In this document: one piece after another, positions 34,146 through 45,821 of the stretch | How positions within the stretch are numbered: position 1 is the first letter of the stretch | Layout of the letters: each line of letters starts with the position of its first letter | NCBI GenBank assembly: GCA_025618425.1 | Contig: CM046839.1 | Coordinates: 3,447,008 to 3,511,007, forward strand | DNA from: Heliocidaris tuberculata | Lineage: Eukaryota > Echinodermata > Echinoidea > Camarodonta > Echinometridae | Direction: 5' to 3' | Length of the DNA: 64,000 bases | Notes under the pieces: model-generated | Told to the model about the DNA's origin: nothing | The model's database searches: none | What the model saw: the letters and a program-made list of their open reading frames with translations, nothing else | Program-made: the position numbers and the translations under genes

Positions 34146-35605
34146 TAGATGCACTAATTGTGCCCTTACTGTGAATTATCATTCTATTTTGGTATATATA
34201 CACTAATTCTCCCAATCAGGATGATCTGGCTGTTTGAAATCACTGGTTAATGAAGAGGCAACCTGTACGACGGCGAATAATAGAAATAAACATCGCCCCT
34301 GACAAACATCACAATTAGCTGTGGAAATGAGGCCCTTCTATGCAGCAAACATTCCTAAATGGTATTGAAGTAGGGTGTCACATTCACTTCTACTGATGCA
34401 ACAATAATATCTAGTGGGAACACTTTCATTTCTATTCTATGCAGTAGCCCTGCAAGTGCCCCTATCCATTCCCCCCCCCCCCTCCCCAAATATTTGCCAG
34501 ATCATTGAGAGCACAGCATTTGGCCAGAAAACAACCATCAATTCACCAACTTTAGCAATCTCACAACAACTATCATCTCCCAGAAAGAAAAAAAAAACTC
34601 CTTTTATTTCCTCCTATCAACTCAAATAAACTAACATTACTTCATTTTGCAGCGCCAGAGGGCAAAGCTTCCATGTGGTGGCAGATTACAAACAAGGCTA
34701 CCGTTTTGCTCTGTTCACACTCACATGAAAATATCCATTCATAACAGGGACACAGTCAGGAACTCATCATCACTTGCAGAATTCCCTACAAGTAGCCTAC
34801 ACTGTCGAAAGGGCTTGTGTTCAAGTCAAGATACTTTGACCAATTACCTTGAAGTCATATTTTCTCAGACATCAAAATATAAAATGTGAATTGAAATGTG
34901 AATGTGTTTTTCAGAGCTGCTGTTATTCCTTCTTGCCAGTGGCCACTATTACACATTCAAGATGACTGACTCACAACCCCAAGAGCAATGATATAAAAAT
35001 AAGAGTGACAACAGCATCATGAACTGTTTACTTCTCCTGTAATATATTACCAATTTCCAGCTATCGCAACCCAAACACCATCACAACAAGTCTGATTCAT
35101 GCATTTCCGATGATTTAAGTTTATCCTTTGGTAAGAGAAATCTGGAGGAGATGCACTCCCACAAGAAGAACAGTGTAAATGGTTTCTTGACCACATCACA
35201 AGATGCGAGAACACAGCATGATGTCTCAACAGCAAGCTTGTTATTGTCTGCACTTATGTTAACAGCTAGTATCAGGGTTGCTAGACTCACTTTACCCCCA
35301 TGATTTACAAATGAATCAACAGCGTAGAACCTTTTTTTTTTTCACAGTGAAGCTAATATCTTAGTAGTCCAAAGAAAAAAAAAAACACAGGAAACAAACA
35401 CTTCTTGACTATACATTAAGATAATTCTTGTTACAACTCATCCAGACTACTTGTGTTAATTAACATCAGAAATCATCTTGCAGTTTAAACTTGCACACAG
35501 AACCCATTTTTTTTTTTTAATCTTGATAATTGTAATACTTAAAGATAGATATATCACTTGAAATATGGAGTACAAATAGAAGAAAACCTGGTACCATCTA
35601 CCTGT

Positions 35606-35775
35606 TTGTCTGTCTCTCTCTCTCTCTTTCTCTCTCTCTTCCCCTCTCTCCCTCTCTCTCTGTTTCTTCCCTCTCTTCCCCTCTCTCCTCTATCTCTCCT
35701 CTCTCTACCTCTCTCTATCTCTCTCTCTCTACCTCTCTCTATCTCTCTCTCTAGCTCCCTCTCTCATTCTCTGTC
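35606..35775. repeat. (CT)n tract
   Basis: About 170 bases of CT with CCT, TCTA and CTG interruptions; a near-repeated CTACCTCTCTCTATCTCTCT unit occurs twice. Confidence 0.9.
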
Positions 35776-37084
35776 ACTTCCCTCTTTCTCTACACTCTGT
35801 CTCTTTTACCCCATTTCTTTAAATCGGTCTCTCCAATGTTTTCGCTGTCTATTCTTGTTTATATTAATCTCTGTCCATTTCTGATCTATTTTTCTCTCTC
35901 TCTCTTTCCCCAAGTGCAGCAAGTCAACCTCAGCTATCAGCCTCATAAAAATTCATTGCCCCACATCGCCATCAAGTGATCTTGTATCATGCCATGTGAT
36001 GGACGTAATAAGCCAGTCTCCATAACTCTCTATTTCTGCACTATCCTAACCAGGCATGGGTCTTTCTGCCCCCATCATCTCTTCTTTTCTATCTCTCTCT
36101 CTCTCTTTCTATCCGTCTCCTACTCTCCTGTTCCTAGTAAAGGTCAACAATGTTTGCTACTGCACTTTTCAATTTCAATTTACCAATTCTGCTCTCAATG
36201 CAATCCAATAAATACAGCTATTTTGCATATCATGGACAAGAGCGAGAGACTGAAAGAGAGAGAGCGTCAGGAACGGATGTGCTGTGCACAGATTGATGGC
36301 TAACGGTGAGCAAACAATTTGACGATGATAGTATGCGAACGTCCGGCTTATGACCAGTCCACTGTTCCAAAGTCAAATCAACAATTCCCTGGTCAAATTG
36401 AATAGTTTACTTCAATGCACGCAGGACAACTGCGCTGGATGGTTTGTCAGTGTTGTGAAAATTTATTTCTCTATGAAGTCGACCCCACAGAAGCACTTTG
36501 TACAGGGTTCATTCATTCCTACCAATGATACCATCTCCATGCAGCAAAAATAAAACCAACAAAAGTTGTTAGAACTAGAAAAGCTCTGAACTCCCCTTAA
36601 GTCATCCTACAAGTCTTGTTTCTAAAAAGAAAATGATACTGTCATATACTTTTAAAAACCATTATGTTGTTGTTTTATAATGTTGATGTTCGTCACCCCG
36701 AAGCAAAAGGATGTCACAATGTATGTATATCAAAATTAGTACTATATTGACATTTGAAATCAAAGCGTATCACTTCATCACCAGATAAAAGGCTCCTCCA
36801 TTGCTTTCGGAGAACTTTAGAGACAAACACAATTATTACCTGCAGTGGAGAAGGCAAAAACAAAGTACTCCATTAGTACTTCAAAATCTCTTGATAAGAC
36901 TACTTATAAATTTAAGCAATTACCATAAACCATGCTCGAATATACATTTAGAAGAATAATGACCAATCAATAACTAAGTACTCTTCAGTGAATACAACTG
37001 CAGGATTTTAATTTAGTAAAATTTCTGAATATGTGATCATATGATCTATTATTCCTTTTCCTTTCTCTCCTTTTATCTTTGATT

Positions 37085-37200
37085 ATGCCCCTCTCTTTCA
37101 TTCTTCCTCCCTCCTTCCCCTCTACCTCTCCTTTCCTTTCCATCTCCCTCTCCCTCCCCCCCCCCCCCCCCTCCCCCCCCCCCCCCCTCTCTCTCTCTCC
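37085..37200. repeat. Pyrimidine tract with two long C runs
   Basis: A CT-rich tract that includes C16 (37156-37171), a single T, and C15 (37173-37187). The sense strand of InR would carry two G15-16 runs. Confidence 0.9.
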
Positions 37201-38345
37201 TCTGTTATTTTTTTTTCTTGTCATCTGACATGAAGCCTAATTAGGTACAAGGAAATTATAGCTATTTTAATTCAGCATCATACAGAAAGCATCATAACAA
37301 AATCAAAAACTCCTCCAATAGTCTGCACACTTATAAGATAATGCCCCCATTATCAATAGGAATGCCCTCATTATCAAAAAGAAGAATAATCATCCTTCAC
37401 AATCGTTTCCTTTCAGCCAATCCACATTCTTACAACGCTTGTTGTATTCCTGCCATACTGCTGGCAATGGAATCTACATCAACACAAAATAAACTCTTCT
37501 TCCATTCATATATGCTGACTGAATCATCCACACACTAATATTCACCTACTTTACTCAACAAATGAAGCTAAATTGCAAAAATCAGCCGCGCAGTCAGCCA
37601 AAATGTACATAATTCATTCCGACTATCATCTTTGAGTCAAGACTGCCAAAGCGAAAATAACATCCGCTCGGCAGACAGACGTTGCAAAACAACTCTTTTA
37701 CACACTCACACCCGACCGCATCATCATCGTACACAGCAATGACACACAAAATACAAGACACCTCTCTGGAACCCATCTGGGGTAAACAAAGCCATTAAGC
37801 GCAAAATAGCAGTAATGGATGCTCTAAGTCAATTTATTTTCTTCCAGGCTCTCTTTTTATTTCATTTTTGAGAATAAAAGAAATAACACGTCGTTACCTT
37901 TCCAAGAATAGGTGATATTCTAAATCAATTTGTATTTGAATGGAGAGGTTAAACAATTGTTTAGCAAGCCAGCCTAAGGGGATGACACCCAGGCTTATAT
38001 CCTAAAATCTGTGAAGGGGAAAAATCGTGGCTATGACCCCTGGTTAACAGCATTTACATGAGATTATGATCCAGACCACTTTTTATTGTACTGACAGCTC
38101 TATTCCATCTTATCCCAACTATATTTTGAAAAACAGTATGCTCTAACAAGCTATCACTTAAGCCATGTAATACTACATCTACATCTACCTCTGATGTAAC
38201 AGCACTTGACAGTACCAAACCCCCAAAACAACAACAAAACATCAAAAGAGGCATAAGCACAAAATACATTCAAAAGCAATCAACGTTTAGTTGTATTTAG
38301 CTTTTTTTATGTTAAAAAATCCAAATCGTTATCATTAAATTAAAA

Positions 38346-38620
38346 TAGTGGGCTAGATTTGCTGGATTGTATGGTTCATTCACTTGCCTCTCAATCAAAA
38401 GGGTGATGGTTCAAATCCCAGCCAAGTACTAACATAATCTGGCAAGACATTAATCTGCATTTGCCACTCTCCACCCAGGTGTAAATGGGTACATGATATG
38501 CTAGAGTGTTACATATTTGGCGGCCCAGCTATGACCAGGGTAATAATGTAGCAACGCCAGGAGCGTCACGGCAAGACATACTTGAGTGTCAAATTATAAG
38601 AAGCCACTATTATTATTATA
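38346..38620 (+). mobile_element. tRNA-derived SINE
   Basis: The 5' part looks like a tRNA-type pol III promoter: CTTGCCTCTCAATC followed by GGTTCAAATCC, a perfect B box, at 38408-38418. The body contains CCACCCAGGTGTAAATGGGT, a phrase I associate with SINEs of marine invertebrates. The 3' end is a short (ATT)n tail at about 38608-38617. There is no clover-leaf capable of being a functional tRNA. The family assignment is from memory and was not searched. Confidence 0.7.
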
Positions 38621-39647
38621 AACTAGACTGCTAAGAGAATCAGCAATGAGAAGAGAGTTCTTGACCCTCAATTGTTCTGCACGATTAAGTGTAGACTCTA
38701 CACAGTCTAAACCAAATCACTAATTGATGTGTGTGTGTGTGTATGAATTGGCTTATAAATGATACTTCATATCTTTCTTTAAAAGAAACTAGCTGAGAGT
38801 CACTTGATATTTGCAGTTGTAGAAGGGTGCTACAAAAAAAAATGGATCATGAACAGAAAAGCAATGAAAGTTCCAACTTCAGCCTACTTAATTGAAATCC
38901 TTCATACAATAAAGTTCTTTTATTTCCAATTATATATTTAGCGAAATATTCCATCAGTGTGGCATTTAAATGTACCTTGGGGGTATGCATGATGGTCTTG
39001 CAATATCATTTCGGTTGTCAACAAAATCAGGGACTCAGATTTCAGATAGCCATGCTTTAAAGCTTCTTTGACTTACTAAAATATGTTGATCATTCAAATT
39101 TCATAACAAAATACAATTATAAAGAATATGGTGTAGGCTTATCAGGAAGAAAAAATGGTGCAATTTCCAAAAGCAAAAAAGAATGGAGAGAGAAGAAAAG
39201 TTTTAAGAAAGACAGATTTTATCAATATGTGTACCGACTTCCCAACCAGCACAGATAATGGCGGCATCAACTTCGGTATCGCTTATATTAAAAGCAAGGT
39301 TAGCAGAAAGTACTCATTGTCATGGAAACATAAAAGCCTGTAATTAAAGCATAATGACGGCAGCATGAGACAGCTCGACAGGAGCAAACCAGGATGCAAA
39401 ATATCTAATGTGTTGTCATCCTGTGTCTAGGTCATTCATGCCTTGCACACCACACTCAGTGAACTTGATATAATATGTAACATCTGACACAGGAGCGCTT
39501 GGAGCTAGCTATTGAAAGCTATGTCATGGATACCGTGTTTACCTTAGAGACTCCGAATCGAATCGGGAGAAAAGTTATGAGAATTGTGAATTCAATCTTC
39601 CTTCTCCATTTACAAATGTTGTCTCTTTCTCTCACATACACTTTCCC

Positions 39648-39686
<39 letters not shown>

Positions 39687-40168
39687 TTCAATGACTTTCT
39701 TTCTCTCTCCCTCCCTCCCCTCTTTCTTTCTTTTTCATGATTTCTTTTTTTTCTGTTCTTAACTTAGAACATTTATATCTGCTTACATTCTCTGTGCTTT
39801 CCCAAGAAGTGAATACTACATGGAACTATGGGCTTGCCCCTAGTAACATTCACCATATTTATGATCAAAACAAAATTCTTGAAATACAACCAACATGACT
39901 CAGGCCTTAAAGGCAAAGTGGTATTATTTACGAAAGTCATGAAAATGGGCAAAATTAACTTAAATGAAAATGAGTCACTGAAATTTACAGAAAGGTTGTT
40001 CTGGGAATATCTTTTATTCCATCATTAGATGCCAAGACAGTAAACATGAAAAACAAGTTATTAACTGATCAAAAAGAAACTCAACACTTGACAAGTCACA
40101 GAATTCAGAATGTGCATGAAAATTAGGAAATCTGCTGCAAGCCCAACATATTGCTTTACTCTACCTTT
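38621..40168 (-). other. InR intron segment
   Basis: No exon is recognised. It contains a short (GT)n at 38729-38741 and a CT tract at 39645-39725. A slightly GC-richer unique patch lies around 39235-39420. Confidence 0.45.
39645..39725. repeat. (CT)n microsatellite
   Basis: A CTGT/CT run followed by CTTT/CCCT units on the plus strand. Confidence 0.9.
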
Positions 40169-40555
40169 AAAGGGATGGTCGAGTTCTGGGAAAAGTGAAA
40201 AAAGAATTTTTCAGCTTTCTCATTCCTTTTTGTCAGTTTGGAAGATCATCATAGTAGAAATGTCCCCTGAAAAGGATTGCTCTTCAAATGCCCTCATATT
40301 CAAAATATGATGAGGAGTTGCTGAAATGTTTGGGCAGAACATTCATGGCACATGCGTGTGCAGTCGCATATACCCATTTCTGTGTGCAGTGCATGTGCTT
40401 TTCAGGGAGATTGGGTTAATTTATTATTATTTTGGTGATTCCAAAACCTCTCAGTATATCCCACTTCTTATCTAGACATAACCAACCTTTCCCAGTTGCT
40501 TTGAGAGAGTTTCTTTCAGATTTTAATCACATGACGAGAACTCAACTTTATCTTT
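40169..40555 (+). mobile_element. TTAAAGGG-family MITE, copy 3
   Basis: A 387-bp copy bounded by AAAGGGATGGTCGAGTTCTG and GAACTCAACTTTATCTTT, with TTAA-like flanks. It shares CTTTCTCATTCCTTTTTGTC, TCATGGCACATGCGTGTGCA and GTGCAGTGCATGTGCTTTTC with the other copies. Confidence 0.92.
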
Positions 40556-41497
40556 AAGAGTAATGAATGTTGTTCTGAGTCTGACTGTTTTCCTTGAGAG
40601 AAACAGAGCTAGTTTTCACAGAAGTATAGTTTACAATCATTCTTTTGTGGTGGAAGTCATAACTGCCTTCCTGCTGCATGACTGCTGAAAATATGGATAT
40701 TCTTCATGACATGGAAGCCATGCACTATTTCATTCATACTACTAAAATGCACACATGGATTGTGGCAGGCTTGCATCTGTATCAGACTTGATTCCCATCC
40801 TAATAGTGTATCATTTATGGAATTTAAAAACAGTAATGGATACAATTTGTATATGATGTAGAGAACAGAGAAAAAAATTACTTACAAAAAAATGGGGGGG
40901 GGGGGGGGGAACAGATCAAACAATTTATTATTGGAAGTCAGTCTTCTCAGAGAAAGAGATGTAGTAGTTCAGCAGGCACCAGAAAACATGATTCCAATTT
41001 TACTCTAATGTATCTGCCATTGATTTAGCATGACCATGCCAGTTTTTGCCACTTACTGGCCTGAATAAAATGACCTTTCCTTGGCAGCAAGGCCGACAAA
41101 CATGCATGTATCCCACTCAATATGAAAGCTGATGGTAATAACCTTAGACATAGGACAGATTTTTGTGTCTACATATTTTTGTCATGCTCCTGAAAAGATT
41201 TGGAAAGTCTGTAGCACCTACACATTTGCAGCCATCAATTAAATGTAACATACAACTACAAGGAATCAGAAAATAATATGGAGTGAAAGTTCATCAAAAG
41301 ATATGTATTTCTATACCACAATCCAGCTCTGCCTGAATTTAAAAGATAAGTGGTCAAAGGGTCCCAATGGCACCTAAAAATAAAATTTTCTACATAGAGA
41401 ATATCTTGTTCAAAGAAAAAACAGTTTATTGCTTTTTGTGTAGATGTCTCTCTGTTAAAATTGTTCCAAGAATAAAGAAACTTTGAGAATGGCTTAC
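40556..41497 (-). other. InR intron, 5' end in transcript sense
   Basis: A unique sequence with a G12-13 run near 40896. The exon 2 frame stays open into this intron to a stop at about 41256, so a retained intron would add about 80 codons after the L1 region. No other exon is seen. Confidence 0.5.
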
Positions 41498-42046
41498 CTT
41501 TCTGGCAGTGTTGATTGGTCCAACAGAGCTCAGCAACATCTCCAGTAGAGGTCACCTTCCGACATAGACGCTTCCCATCATCCTCCGGACAGAAGTTAAA
41601 GCATTCCTCCTGGTCCTTATTCCCTTTGATGAAGTTGTTCTCCATCCCTTGGACTTGGACCAAAGACCAATCCACCGTTGAGAGGTAACAGAGATTAATG
41701 TTCTTCTCTATCCTCACCCAACCTCTCATCACCGCCTGGAGACTTGGAAGACCAATCTCCTGCAGTTCAAACATCTCGAAGATGATCAGAGCGTAGTTGA
41801 AGAACAGGCTGTCCCCTCGGATCACTGCAAGGTTGGGGAAGATGTGGCGCAGGGTCTGGAGGTTCTTCACGCGGAACATGACAAAGTATTCTGTGATCTC
41901 CCGTAGCTTGGGGAAGCTGAGACCTGCATAGTCACTGGTCTTTGCATGGTCTATGAGTACTATCTGCAGGTAGCCTTCTATCACAGTGCAGTTCTCCAGC
42001 TTAGAGAAGTGTTCAGCGCTGTTCCTGATATCCAAAGATTTGCAAA
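41498..42046 (-). CDS. InR: Insulin/IGF receptor, L1-domain exon
   Basis: This 549-nt exon completes a split codon (N|TT), encodes 182 residues and ends with one base of a Val codon. It starts CKSLDIRNSAEHFSKLENCT and covers the whole first receptor L domain plus the entry to the cysteine-rich region (LCWTNQHCQK). Family signatures are ENCTVIEGYLQI, FPKLREITEY, VIRGDSLFFNYALIIFEM and VRIEKNINLCYLSTVDWS, all close to INSR/IGF1R. By alignment from memory, the INSR site-1 residues D12, R14, N15, F64, R65, F88, F89, Y91, F96, R118, E120 and K121 are kept, while F39 is Asp. ENCT is a conserved N-glycosylation sequon. The acceptor is ttctccttaacag and the donor AAAG|gtaagc. The exon length and phases match vertebrate exon 2 (about 550 nt). 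The product is the ligand-binding extracellular part of a receptor tyrosine kinase. Confidence 0.97.
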
Positions 42047-45027
42047 CTGTTAAGGAGAAAATAAAAACAAAGAATTTCATCAATTTACTGCCATGTATTT
42101 TGTGGGTGTTTTAATTTAATAAAAATTTGACAGATATAGCATGAGAAACCAAAGTAACAAAAACTGAAAAGTAAGATTCTTCAATGCTGTGATAATGATA
42201 TATATATTTTCTAATTTAGAAAAACAGAATGCATTGAAATGTTAGCTACAGATAATGGGTGGTTCCTGATTTAAGCCTAGGGAATAACAGAATTCAGTTT
42301 GAATTTTTTTCAGCCTTTGCAAAAATTTCAAATGGGAGGACAACTCTGGGGAAATTTGATCTAAGCTATGCAACCACTTTCCTATCATTTTCATTTCTCA
42401 CAATTGTATTTATTTCCAAGAGAGCTGCCAAAGCTGTTGTATAAGTTATTTCCTTACACTTGTATATATATTGAGTTCATAAAATAATGGTAAAGAAATC
42501 AGCATTTACACAGTTAGATTAATATTACATCAATTATAAATAACAGTTAAAGAGAACACAGACCAAAAGATGAAAAGATAAAGCATCAATAGTAAACAAA
42601 TCTGTCTCCTGCTGTGTTGTTTAAAGCAAATATCAGCCAGGGGAAAAAAAAATGAGCGAACCAAGATGTAGAAGAGGAAGTTGTTGAGAGTGAATTAAGT
42701 GAAACTTAGGAAGTACTTCAAAATTGTTTTATGCAGACACAACCTCTCCTATTTCCTCTTGGACACTCTAGTTTTTGCATTAAAGAGCCACCCTCACCAG
42801 GTCTTCTTCCTCTGGCAAGCATTTTGTCCAGTGACCAAGGTAAACACATAACTCTACTCTTAGATTTTTTTAAAAAAAACTTTCTCCTCCTTACATGGAT
42901 GTAAAATATTAACCACCAGGAAAGGGTACCAATTATTTGCAGTAACACAAGAATAGCAGCAGATTACAAACAAATTGAAATGAATTCAAGATAGGGAATG
43001 AGGAGAACAAAGCAGATGTATTTTGATATATTATACATATCTGCAGGGTTGCTACGCAATTATTATCTGCCTTTGATTTCAATGAACTAATCGGTCCATT
43101 CACTGGAGCTCCAGATAATGAAAAGTAAACAAATAACCTTTGTCTTGAAACTGATGATATAAAACATTTTTGCTTTATGTCCATAACTGCCCTGTATCAT
43201 TTTCTTTCTCTTATAATATATTTTTTGCTTTCATCTAATTTTTTTTACATCCTTGAAAAAAAGCAACTAATAACTCATCGGTTTCCATCAAATTTCTTTG
43301 TAGAATAACTACTAAGTGTCAACATTTTTTTTTAAATAGGATGCTACAATCAATAATTTCAATAAATGTCACAGGCATCAAGAGCATTCATTCAAATCAC
43401 TTTCCTAATTAAATGTCTGCACTCTGCTACAAAATGCTACAGTTATTAAAATTTCTTTTCACCTTTAATGTCTGAAGACCTCAAATATGCCACACCTGTA
43501 AATAAGATAATTTTATTTTAAAAATAGATAAACTCTACTAGTCCAAGAAAATAAAATAATATGCCTAACATACAAAATAAGATGATTTCATCCAAAATAG
43601 TTTTATATTACAAGTTCAAGAAAACTATGTCTCAAAAATAAAAATAAGATAATTTCATCTAAAAGTAGAGCATTTTAGATAATACACCTGTATGCAGTAT
43701 CTCTATAAATTGATATCCCCCACCAATGGAGAGAATGTTACGGAGATATAATCTTTGGAAAATGAGAAAAACAGGTTATCACTAAATATCAGCTAACAGT
43801 TGGTGTCTATAGACATAACATAACACTCCTTGCATCTGATTACTCCATTATTACTACCAGACACTTTGGTTCAAGAAGTCATTCGCTCCAAACCTTTCGT
43901 TTCTCCTGAAAAGGGGGACAGTAGTAGGAGACAACATAAAAATATACTTTTTTCACCAGAGCTCTTTTTTGCCTTTTGGAATCATTATTGTGAATGTGAG
44001 TGAATGTGAGTATTCCTCACATCGTTTGACATTAATTTCCTCTCCTTCTGAGTTTCCTGCAGCTCTTTTACAGCTTTCCTGACTTAAAACACTCACCACT
44101 CCGGTGTATTCTCTTTCTTTTTTTCCAGCTGGTAGGAGACATATACTTCTCTTCCCCGCTAATTCAATAGACACATGATATTAACAATTGGAAAAGTTAC
44201 TTCTATCCGTCTCTCCATCTATCTATGGTTTGGCTAATGGTTTTGCTAACAAGCCTTTTTTTTAATCACAAGACTGCTTCCTTTAGAAAGATCATTCAAT
44301 AAAAGCATACAAAGGAGAGAATGGTCCCAGGGCACAAGTTCAACTCTCTCTTGATTTGAGAAATTACTGCCCACAAATGCTGCTCAAATAAAACCAATCC
44401 TGAGAGAGGGTACGGACACACTTTCTCATGATCGGTGTAGGGTCACTGGCTTGTATCCAATTTTCAGCCTGAATTTGTTACACATGGCCTTGGTAAGTCC
44501 TGTTTCATCTGCAGAACAGGGCTGACTGCTGACCATAAATTTCTTAGCAGCACCAGTTGTTCCTGGTCCCCAAAAGCTCCATACAGGGTGAGAGAGAACA
44601 CTGGAGTTCAAAGAGTCAATTTAAATGTTTCTTTCCCCAATCATAGGATCCTGGTTGTATAATATTATCACATTCAGGTGAAGTTTGGGAGCAATGTCTG
44701 GCAGGATAAGCATGGCCTGGTTCCCATGATCCTCCTACTAAAATCTCTTTATTTTACAGATTCAAAGGAGTATGGGAGTCACTATGGTCATGGCACTGGA
44801 GAGAGTTGACAGTGTAGGCTACTGTGTGAAAGACGTTGGCTTTTCCGTAACTCACTTTTAAAGGGTTGTGACACAAGTTTTTCTATTATCTGCAAATTCG
44901 AATTGTATCTAATTTTATAAAACCATTCAAATTACCATTATTCTGTCATTTTATTGGTAAATTACACATCAGCATGTATGTTTATAACATCTACTGTGAT
45001 GTTTATCTCTAGTATAACCCTATCAAA
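42047..45027 (-). other. Upstream of L1 exon (intron 1); no exon recognised
   Basis: The exon 1 encoding the signal peptide should lie upstream of 42046, but no minus-strand frame with a hydrophobic leader and a phase 1 donor was found here. The frame at 42718-42948 has a hydrophobic start and a possible GT donor, but the phase is wrong. A degenerate repeat with a period of about 70 bases lies at 43490-43690. Confidence 0.45.
43490..43690. repeat. Degenerate ~70-bp tandem repeat
   Basis: The word AAATAAGATAATTTCATC or a close variant recurs at about 43500, 43575 and 43643, with a second shared word (CAAGAAAA) between them. The three copies are diverged and AT-rich. Confidence 0.6.
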
Positions 45028-45030
45028 TCA

Positions 45031-45537
45031 TACCCCTTTCAAACCAGTTTCCCTGCTTAACTTCCCCGGCAAAATCCTCCAAATTCCTTAGGTTACCTCG
45101 AGAAGTACAGGAGCACCTTTCAAACCGACCTCACTTCCCTGGGGAAGTTACAATTGGTTATGAATTCTATGTTCAATAGGACGGGAGTCGGGTCAGATTC
45201 AGGATGCGCGTGTTTGTGTTTTCGCGCAGGGTTTTAAAATGAAAGTCGATGCGATGACATGGGACCATAGTGTGAAAGGCTGAAAGTGATAATTGATCTC
45301 TGACGTATTTCACCAAGGAAGTTCTCCACCGACCTTTCAAACTGACCACTTCCCCACTGAAACTCTCTTTCCCCTCATAAGTTCTCCACCTCGGTAGGTG
45401 GAGAAGTTACGCGGGTAAGTTCTTCGGCTTTACGTGGGTAACTTTTCCCTTGTTCCTTTCAGACTAGACCTTTCCCCACGTATCTCAGAACTTACGTGGG
45501 GAACTTCTCCGGGGAAGTGCTTGGTTTGAAAGGGGTA
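45031..45537. mobile_element. 507-bp element with TACCCCTTTCAAACCA ends
   Basis: Perfect 16-base terminal inverted repeats (TACCCCTTTCAAACCA) are flanked by TCA on both sides (45028-45030 and 45538-45540), consistent with a 3-bp target duplication. The interior has many AACTTCCCC/GGGGAAGTT words in both orientations, so the arms are extended foldbacks. The middle (about 45180-45290) is unique and CpG-containing. No transposase. The 3-bp duplication would suit a PIF/Harbinger-type origin, which is inference. Confidence 0.82.
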
Positions 45538-45821
45538 TCAGATAAAGTGAAACAACTTTTAAAGATCTTAGAAATCCACTATTCCAATTCCTTAAAATAC
45601 CAATAAAGATATCCCCAAAGGTTTGATTTACCTTCACAGAATACTGATATCCTTGAATTGTTACCAGTAAATAATGATTAACACAGCTGCATTGTCATGT
45701 AGTACATTTAATATAAATCTGTCCAACCTTCAACTCTCAAAGATGCACTTGATTTATGAAGTCATCTAAAGATGGAGTAAGGGGTCAGTAAGTGAAGTGA
45801 ACCCAAACCTTTCTCTTTCCT

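Larger units (their letters stand above)
30272..38345 (-). other. InR intron segment
   Basis: Eight kilobases without a recognised exon. It holds a GC-richer patch at about 32560-32760, CT tracts at 33541-33655, 35606-35775, 36083-36106 and 37085-37200, a (GAT)n run at 34118-34145 and C runs near 34470. The open frames are short and dominated by the simple repeats. Confidence 0.45.

Noticed and set aside
42718..42948. Hydrophobic minus-strand frame MLLQIIGTLSWWLIFYIH as InR exon 1
   Set aside because: Its possible donor (CAT|gtaagg) leaves phase 0, which does not join the L1 exon in frame.
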